Assembly (NCBI GenBank): GCA_029961685.1
Contig: JARWKL010000016.1
Span: 2,113,001-2,177,000 of the forward strand
Direction: 5' to 3'
Source: Aristolochia californica
Taxonomy: Eukaryota; Streptophyta; Magnoliopsida; Piperales; Aristolochiaceae
Length of the DNA stretch: 64,000 nucleotides
This document shows, piece by piece, positions 57,816 to 64,000 of this stretch. Within the stretch, counting starts at the first letter, position 1. Each line of letters opens with the position of its first letter. The notes under the pieces were generated by a model that was not told where the DNA came from, made no database searches, and saw only the letters and a list, made by a program, of their open reading frames with translations. Made by a program: the position numbers and the translations under genes.

Positions 57816-60800
57816 TCTTTTGCTACTCAAAAAAGGATATTCTCACCATCATGATGGCATGATAGTACTCTCTTGGAACGTCAGAGGAATCAACTCGCCC
57901 TCCAAGCGCACATCATCAAAGCAGCTATTTTTTATTGTAAACCAAATATTGTAATCCTCTTCGAAACTAAGCTGCAATGTTTTGATAACTCTGTTGCCGG
58001 AAGTCTCTAGTATAATTCGGACCCTGAATGGGCCACGGTTGATGCGGTGGGCCACTCTGGTGGCATTCTCGTCATTTGGAACCACAACTCGGTTGAGGCC
58101 GTCTCCACTAATCCTAGCCTTTTTTCCATTTGCATTCGATTCCGAGACAAAGCTATGGGCACTGAATGGGCCCTTGGGGGCATATATGGCCCATCTCGGC
58201 ATGGAACCTGAGCCTTTTTTTGGGATGAACTACTGATGCAAACTCAACAATGGGACTTACCTTGGCTTCTTGTCAGGGATTTCAATGCCACCCTCCGTTG
58301 CTCCGAAAAAAATCCCGTCTGTAAAAAAAAATCTCCACCACTATGAGAACTTTTTCAGATCTAATTTGCACTATGGAACTCCAGGAAATACAACTATCTG
58401 GGAAAAATTTACTTGGTCCAATGGACAGCCCCCACTATTCTTTCCAAATTAGATCATTTTTTGGCAAACAATGATTGGCTACACCTCCTTCCCAATACAT
58501 CCGGCCAAGTCCTCAATAAAATTGGCTCTGACCATTGGCCAATCCTCATAAATACTCACCCCCCAACTTGGGGACACTCTCCATTCAGCTTCGAAAACTC
58601 CTGGTTCCTCAATGATTCTTTTGTCCCCCAACTGAAAACATGGTGGGAAGATTTTAGTCATCACCCAAACCCTGGTTGGTCGTTTCCTTTGAAGCTCAAA
58701 GCTCTAAAGCAAATGATCAGGCCCTGGGCACGTAGCCTCACTGCTACTACTGTTGCTGCATCTGGGAAAAATTCCATCCGGCAACGCCTATCTAAGATTG
58801 ATCTCCTCGAAGAGCAAAGGTCACTCTCTCCCAGTGAACTCATTCTTAGAAACCACTTAAATTCTGATCTCTCAAATTTCCTAAAAAATGAAACCACTCA
58901 ATGGAAGCAACGAGCCAGATTTTGCTGGCTGAACGATGGGGATGGCATTACAAAGTTTTGCCATGCCATTGTCTCAGCTCGCCGAAGAACTAACCGTATA
59001 TCCTCCATTCTTCATGAAGACGAGGAGATTACGGATAGCATCTCCATTGCTAATGTGCTTGTGAAGTGTTTTACAGATCTCTACATTGAGGAATACTTCA
59101 ACAGGCCTACTCTCGATCAGATTGAGTTCAATCGTATTTCTGCGTCTGATGCTGCTCTACTGGAGAGGCCTTTCTCTCCAGAAGAAATTGATGCAACTGC
59201 ACTTGGTCTGCCGAAGGATCGAGCCCCGGGGCCAGAAGGCTTTAACGGTGAATTTTACAAAAAATATTGGGAAGTTATCAGAAGTGATGTACATGCCTTT
59301 GTAAACAATTTCCATCAAGTAGGAATCACTCACAAATCCATTGGTGCCTCCTTCATCGCCCTTATCCCCAAAAAAACCAACTCAACACTCCCTCAAGACT
59401 TCAAACCTATCAGCTTGACCACAAGCTCATACAAAATTTTAGCCTAGATTCTCTCCAACCATCTAAAAGCTGTTCTCCCCTGTGTTATTAGCCCATGTCC
59501 AAGTGCTTTTATCAAACATCCTGGACTCAACTATGGCAGCCCATGAACTTTTTCATTCCTTTAAAAAATCCAACCAACCGAGAGTTGTCATCAAATTAGA
59601 TTTCGAGAAGGCCTTTGACCGGGTCAACTAGAAGCTGATTGACCACCTGTTCGGTGAAATGGGCTTCACCACCCGCTAGAGATTCTGGATGAGAAGTTGC
59701 ATTTCCAATGCCTCATACTCTGTTCTAGTCAATGGTAAGCCATGTGGGTACTTCATAGGCACAAGGGGTATCAGGCAGAGAGATAGTCTCTCTCTCCTTT
59801 GATCTTCACACTCATTGGGGAGCACTTGGCTGCCATGGTCCGACTGGCTAAAAGGGTAGGATGGCTCAGCTGTACCTCCCCTGATCCTACTCAAGACATT
59901 GCCTTCCTTCAATATGCAGATGATACAATCTTCTTCTGCGAAGGCTCTTTAAACCAAATTCACAACATCAAAGCCCTGCTTAACTTATTTGAGATCTCAT
60001 CGGGCCAGAAAGTCAGCTGGGCAAAATATCTATTACTGGCTTTAACATTGAAAAAAAATTGCTTAGCTCAATGGCAAGCTATCTTAGATGCAAAATTGAG
60101 ATGTCTACTGGAACATATCTCGGTCTCCCCTTGACTGTCTCTCTTCCAAGGCTTCTTAGCACCCTATCATTGAGCGATTGGAAGGGCGCTTGGCCTCCTG
60201 GAGAGGTGGTTCTGATTAAATCCTGTTTACATTGAATTCCCAGCTACTATTTGTCCATGTTTCGATGCCCTGTTTCTATCAGAAACAGAATCGAGCTTCT
60301 CAAAAGAAGATTTTTGGGGGGAGGGCCAAATGGGGAGAAAAAATATCATCCTGTAAAATGGGATGAGGTTTGTAAACCAAAATCTCTCAGAGGTCTGGGT
60401 ATTCAGAATACTTCCACTAAAATTTTGCTCTTCTCCTTAAATGGATTTGGAAATTCAATCTCTACCCTGCCTCAATATGAAGAGCTCTAGTAGCGGCAAA
60501 AGCTAACAAGCATTTGGGCTGGTGGACAGGGGGGGATGGCTCTATTTTCTCTCCCCTGCCTGGAAAATAATCGTCCTACTTCTTCCAAATTTCAAGAAAG
60601 CAGTAAAGTGCTATATCAGAAATGGTACCTCAACAAAATTCTGGGATGATTGGTGGATTGGCCAATCCAGCCTCAAATCAGCCATGAATCAATCTCTAGC
60701 CTCTCCGGAAATTCTTATGCCTTCATCTCTGAAATGTGGTCAAACAGCAGGGATTGGAACTTAAATCTCAGAAGACTTCTTTCTGATCCTAAAGCCATGC

Positions 60801-61446
60801 TGGCCTCCAATCTCCTATCATGTCTTCTTGCAGTGAAGCCGAATAACACAGATGATACATTGATTTGGACACCTTGCTCAAAAGGGTCCTTCTCCACTGC
60901 CTCAACCTACAACTTCCTCTGCAACACATCCACAACCCATTCAAATCACCCAGTGGCCTCTGCTTGGAACTTCCTTGCCCCGCCACGTGCAAAAAATTTC
61001 ATTTGGACCGCCTGAAGAAATAAAATTCTCACTTCTACTTCTTTAATCCGAGGGGGTACCCAAACGACGATCTCCTTCTCTCTTTTGCAAGCCCTCTTGG
61101 AAACTCTGATTCCACTACAACATAACTTTCAGGATTGCTAAACGGAATTCAAATTTTTTCAAGTCCACTCTACATAGAAGGCGACTCAAAGGTGGTCATC
61201 AACTGGTGTGCAAAATCCATAAGGCCTCCATGGTGTCACTGGGATACGTACTCGGAAATATGTAATTTAATTTCCCATTTGAATTGTAATTGGAAACACG
61301 TTCCTCACTCTGCCAATCACTTGGTAGACAACCAGGCTAAGGCGGGCATTTCACTCCAACACTTTGTTGTAGATGAAGGCCCTCAGACCTAGGTTTGATT
61401 GTATTTGCTCCTTTTTTAGTCTATATACACATTTTTCAAAAAAAAA
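57816..61446 (+). mobile_element. LINE retrotransposon, ORF2 nearly full length but broken, 16-bp target duplication
   Basis: Flanked by an exact 16-bp duplication, acgtatatctaaggcc, at 57800-57815 and 61447-61462, with an A-rich 3' end. ORF1 is absent. ORF2 begins with the endonuclease (VLSWNVRGI near 57870; GGIYGP near 58180). A 344-codon open segment (58413-59447) carries SDHWPI, NSWF, FCWLNDGDGITKFCHAIVSA and the RT entry DRAPGPEGFNGEFYKKYWEV. Further on are the RT active site QYADDTIFF (about 59912), a zf-RVT linker (KFWDDWW) and RNase H (YIEGDSKVVINWCA; VPHSANHLVD) to 61392. Multiple stops and frameshifts make it non-autonomous. Confidence 0.9.
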
Positions 61447-61734
61447 ACGTATATCTAAGGCCCTTCTAGGGTTGGATGAACTGTTGAAGTAGGGTTTACA
61501 GGAGACTTGTGCCTGTGTCATCTTTCTTGATGCACAGGTAAGCCTCCACAAACAGATTTATGTGCTGGAGTCGCAGATTGCTGGTTATTGGAAGTAATCA
61601 AATTATGTGCTCACTAAATCCAGGCTGTGTATCTGCGGTTCCACAAGTGTTTTATAAACTAGTTAACTTTTTTTTGTGAGCAGTTCTTTGGTTGATTGTT
61701 GTAGGGACTGTTTTATGCTTTTGGGGGTGTAATT

Positions 61735-61896
61735 ATGACTAATATAAGTGAAGTTAGTACACCAACTAAAACATCAGACTCTGAGAGATCAAGGACTACA
61801 TTTAGATTATGTCTATTAAGTTGAATAGATCTAGTTACTTAAAATTGGTCTAGAGTCATTAAGAAGTTCCTGATTGCTGAAAGGAACACAAAGTAC
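61735..61896 (+). mobile_element. Copia-like gag N-terminus fragment
   Basis: The ATG at 61735 opens MTNISEVSTPTKTSDSERSR; after a frame change, SIKLNRSSYLK and then KKFLIAER can be read, resembling the N-terminal KLNGxNYxxWS motif of Ty1/Copia gag. It is cut off at about 61896 by the next LINE. With the LTR at 57325-57611 it looks like one Copia 5' end interrupted by the LINE at 57816-61446. Confidence 0.4.
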
Positions 61897-62410
61897 ATCC
61901 TTTTTTCTTAAATGATGCTGATTTTTATTAAGACAAAAGCTCAAAAGAGCAATTTAAAAAGGAGGGAAGCCTTCCCAAACAATGAGAGATTGCTGGGAAG
62001 TTCCGATTTTTGCCAATTTATCAGCCAAAGAGTCGGCTGATCTAGGAATGAGATTCCAATTACAATGAGTAGAAGATACAATGTCAGCAATACTATCAGT
62101 GATGGGGCAGTGGCACCAAGGGGGGGAGCAGTCTTTGGAACACCAACTAATAACAGTCTTCAAGTCACCTTCAATGATTAACTTGCCATGGAGACCACCC
62201 TTGAAGATTTGGAGGCCTAACAATAGAGCACTAACTTCAGCAGTATTAGAATCGGCAATGCCCATCGGACCAACATAAGAAAGAATAGGGTCTCCATTGT
62301 GACCTCTGAACACACCGCCTGCTCCAGCCGGCCCAGGACATCCAATAGCACTACCATCAAAATTCAGCTTAATGCAGTCGCAAGGAGGAGGATCCCAGAT
62401 GGCCATACTC
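61897..62410 (-). mobile_element. LINE 3' end with intact RNase H reading frame
   Basis: Minus strand. An uninterrupted 150-codon frame (62406-61954) holds a whole RNase H-like domain: LNFDGSAIGCPGPAGAGGVF, DSNTAEVSALLLGLQIF, IIEGDLKTVISWCS and SADSLADKLAKIGTSQQSLI. The tail ends with the ttattaagacaaaagctcaa block and a T-rich tract near 61901-61907. Two other copies of this tail lie at 37625-37834 and 41594-41888. It is plant non-LTR RNase H, not a host gene. Confidence 0.75.
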
Positions 62411-62585
62411 GGAGTTCTGCAAGGGTCTTATTAATTACTAAGCATTAATAGTCAAATTAAAATAGTAATTTAATTTGGTTATTTGAGGAAATGCAACTTC
62501 TCAATTCGAATAATTGGAAGATTTTAAATATCTGGTAAAGAATCAAAATAATTAATGATTTCAAATCATATTTCATATTTGAGTT
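62411..62585. other. AT-rich segment between LINE RT and RNase H parts
   Basis: No LINE coding similarity is visible here, in contrast to both sides. On the minus strand it ends in cccttgcag directly before the RNase H frame, resembling a splice acceptor, which may be coincidence. It may be a deletion scar filled by other DNA, or the junction of two separate LINE insertions. Confidence 0.4.
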
Positions 62586-64000
62586 CTCTTAATGAAATAA
62601 AGGCTGGTGAATCGGATAAAGGCTGGTGATAAGGGCGGTGATCTTTTAAGGACTTGAAACAAGACTGATCGACCGATCATCCTAAGGGCGTTCCACACTA
62701 GCTTTTTAGGGGACCAGAGCAATAAGGGAAGCACCCACGCTCTTAAAAGTGATTCCACGATCATAGAAACTTCGGATCATGAAAACGATATCCGGTTTCA
62801 AGACGGGCCAGCAAGCCTTATAGATTCCCCGTTGAACTCGTCAGGCCCCAGGCTCTATCTTGGGGGAGTCCCAGGACCACATCCTCAACCTCCTATTCAG
62901 AAAAAGGAAGCTCAATGAAACTCGCCAATATGGGGGAAATGGTGGTGAAGCGAAGGCTGGAAAGTCTGGGCTGGTGGTCATACTCCCTGTATAGATCTGC
63001 AAAGAAACTGAGAAAAACATCAGTAATGGAGGTCCTACCCAAAGTAACCTTGTTGTCAATAGACAAGGAGGTGACCCGGTTAATCCTCTGCGGGCCGAGG
63101 CGATAGCATGGAAGAACTTTTGTCTTACATCACCCTCGGCCAACCACTTGAAACGGGCCTTTTGCTTCCACTGAACCCTTTAACAGTGTAGAATAGATTG
63201 AAAACTGCACTGAAGAGAGATGCGGTTAGAAAACTTAGGATGAGTAAGACATCTTTGCTCCTCAAACATATCATGGGCAGCAATCTGAGACTGGAGAGAG
63301 GATTTCTGAGAGGAGGTAGTAAAGCGACGCTCCGAGGACCATGATTTGAGCTTCACTTTGATACTCTTTAACTTGCGCGGGAGAGACCAGCCATCATAGT
63401 TAGGGTCCCCAAAGGTTTCCTACCAAGATGCGACGTTGCCGGCGAAATGTTTGTCCAACAACCAAGAATTATCAAACCTGAAAGGGGCAGGCACCCATTT
63501 ATCAAGTTTGGTATCAATCTGAACAGGCCAGTGCCAGCACGACTCAAGACCGATCCACAAGTGTTGTCGTAGAGTCTGAGCCATTCACTACTGGCAAGGA
63601 AACGATCAAGCTTAGACGGGATGGAAGGTCTCTGACCATTGGACCAAGTAAACGCCTTGCCAGAAAGGCTGATTTCTTCCAGCTCAAAACCGCTAATAAT
63701 GTCAGCAAATTGCCTTATGGTTGTGATAGTTCGGGAGGTAGGAGGGACTTCTCATTGCAAAAGCGGGTTGCATTAAAATCCCCGGCAAGGAGCCAAGGAA
63801 TGGGCTAGAGAGGCAGAAAGCCAAAAGCTCATCCCAAAAAGAGCGCCGATTCCGGTATTTGGTAGGGCCATAAATGCCAGCAAGTCCCCCAAGGAATCCA
63901 GTGCATCTGTCACGCAACTTAATATCAATAGAGAAGGATCCAGTCACGTGATCTAAGACTTCAACTACAGAGGAGTTCTAAAGAAGAAAGAGGCCACCAG
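62586..64000 (-). mobile_element. LINE 5' and RT part, continues beyond the window
   Basis: Minus strand. From the right edge inward: endonuclease (DHVTGSFSIDIKLRDRCTGF, GGLAGIYGPTKYRNRR, 63960-63840; NGQR and FLASS near 63640-63590), the linker with a FHAIASARRG stretch (about 63120), and the RT entry (VVLGLPQDRA..., about 62880-62840) to about 62590. The wording matches the element at 38380-40616. Stops and frameshifts are frequent. Its 5' end is outside the window, and its 3' part may be 61897-62410. Confidence 0.8.

Noticed and set aside
61954..62406. Intact 150-codon RNase H frame as a possible host gene
   Set aside because: Its 3' tail is repeated at two other sites in the window as 5'-truncated insertions, which marks it as the end of a LINE.

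Overview
This is a plant nuclear window, almost certainly from an angiosperm. It has GT-AG introns, plant-specific gene families (plastid DXS, TIFY-CCT-GATA factor, UGT91 glycosyltransferase, two pentatricopeptide proteins, BEACH-WD40 protein), AT-rich intergenic DNA and many degraded LINEs and LTR elements. I cannot name the species. Nothing bacterial, viral or CRISPR-like was seen.

Left part (1-34.5 kb), gene-rich. The 3' end of an unidentified gene (1-517) is followed by a complete 10-exon DXS gene (3041-6211), the entry enzyme of the plastid isoprenoid (MEP) pathway. A 4.7 kb AT-rich spacer then leads to an intronless PPR gene on the minus strand (10965-12809), which looks C-terminally truncated by an in-frame stop. 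Next come an 8-exon TIFY/CCT/GATA transcription factor (14529-19313, minus), a two-exon Costars-family gene (20464-21519, plus) transcribed divergently from it, and a five-KH-domain RNA-binding protein of the RCF3/HEN4 type (21862-26911, minus). A second, P-class PPR gene (28696-30342) follows. A probable 48-residue cysteine-rich protein gene, split by an intron and carrying its own TATA box and poly(A) signal, lies at 31353-31569. A single-exon UGT91-type glycosyltransferase ends this part (33112-34524).

Right part (34.5-64 kb), transposon-rich. One host gene dominates: the C-terminal 1,400 codons of a BEACH-WD40 protein of the plant BCHC class (minus strand, 42253-55820). Its N-terminal half is not in view and presumably lies beyond base 64,000. 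Its introns and flanks hold at least ten LINE 3' ends with RNase H domains. Several have target-site duplications that I could read by eye: 37.6 kb, 38.4-40.6 kb, 41.6 kb, 44.5 kb, 48.2-51.2 kb and 57.8-61.4 kb. One intron holds a nest: a 344 bp TRIM element inside a LINE, inside DNA with Copia-like gag and protease remnants.

Most notable: two very small TRIM elements (252 bp at 28104-28355, 344 bp at 50436-50779) with visible primer-binding and polypurine sites; the small cysteine-rich split gene; the PPR gene whose homology appears to continue past its stop codon; and a KH protein whose fourth KH domain has lost the GXXG motif. Exon boundaries were placed by hand from splice consensus, reading frame and remembered homologues; no alignment or transcript data were available.
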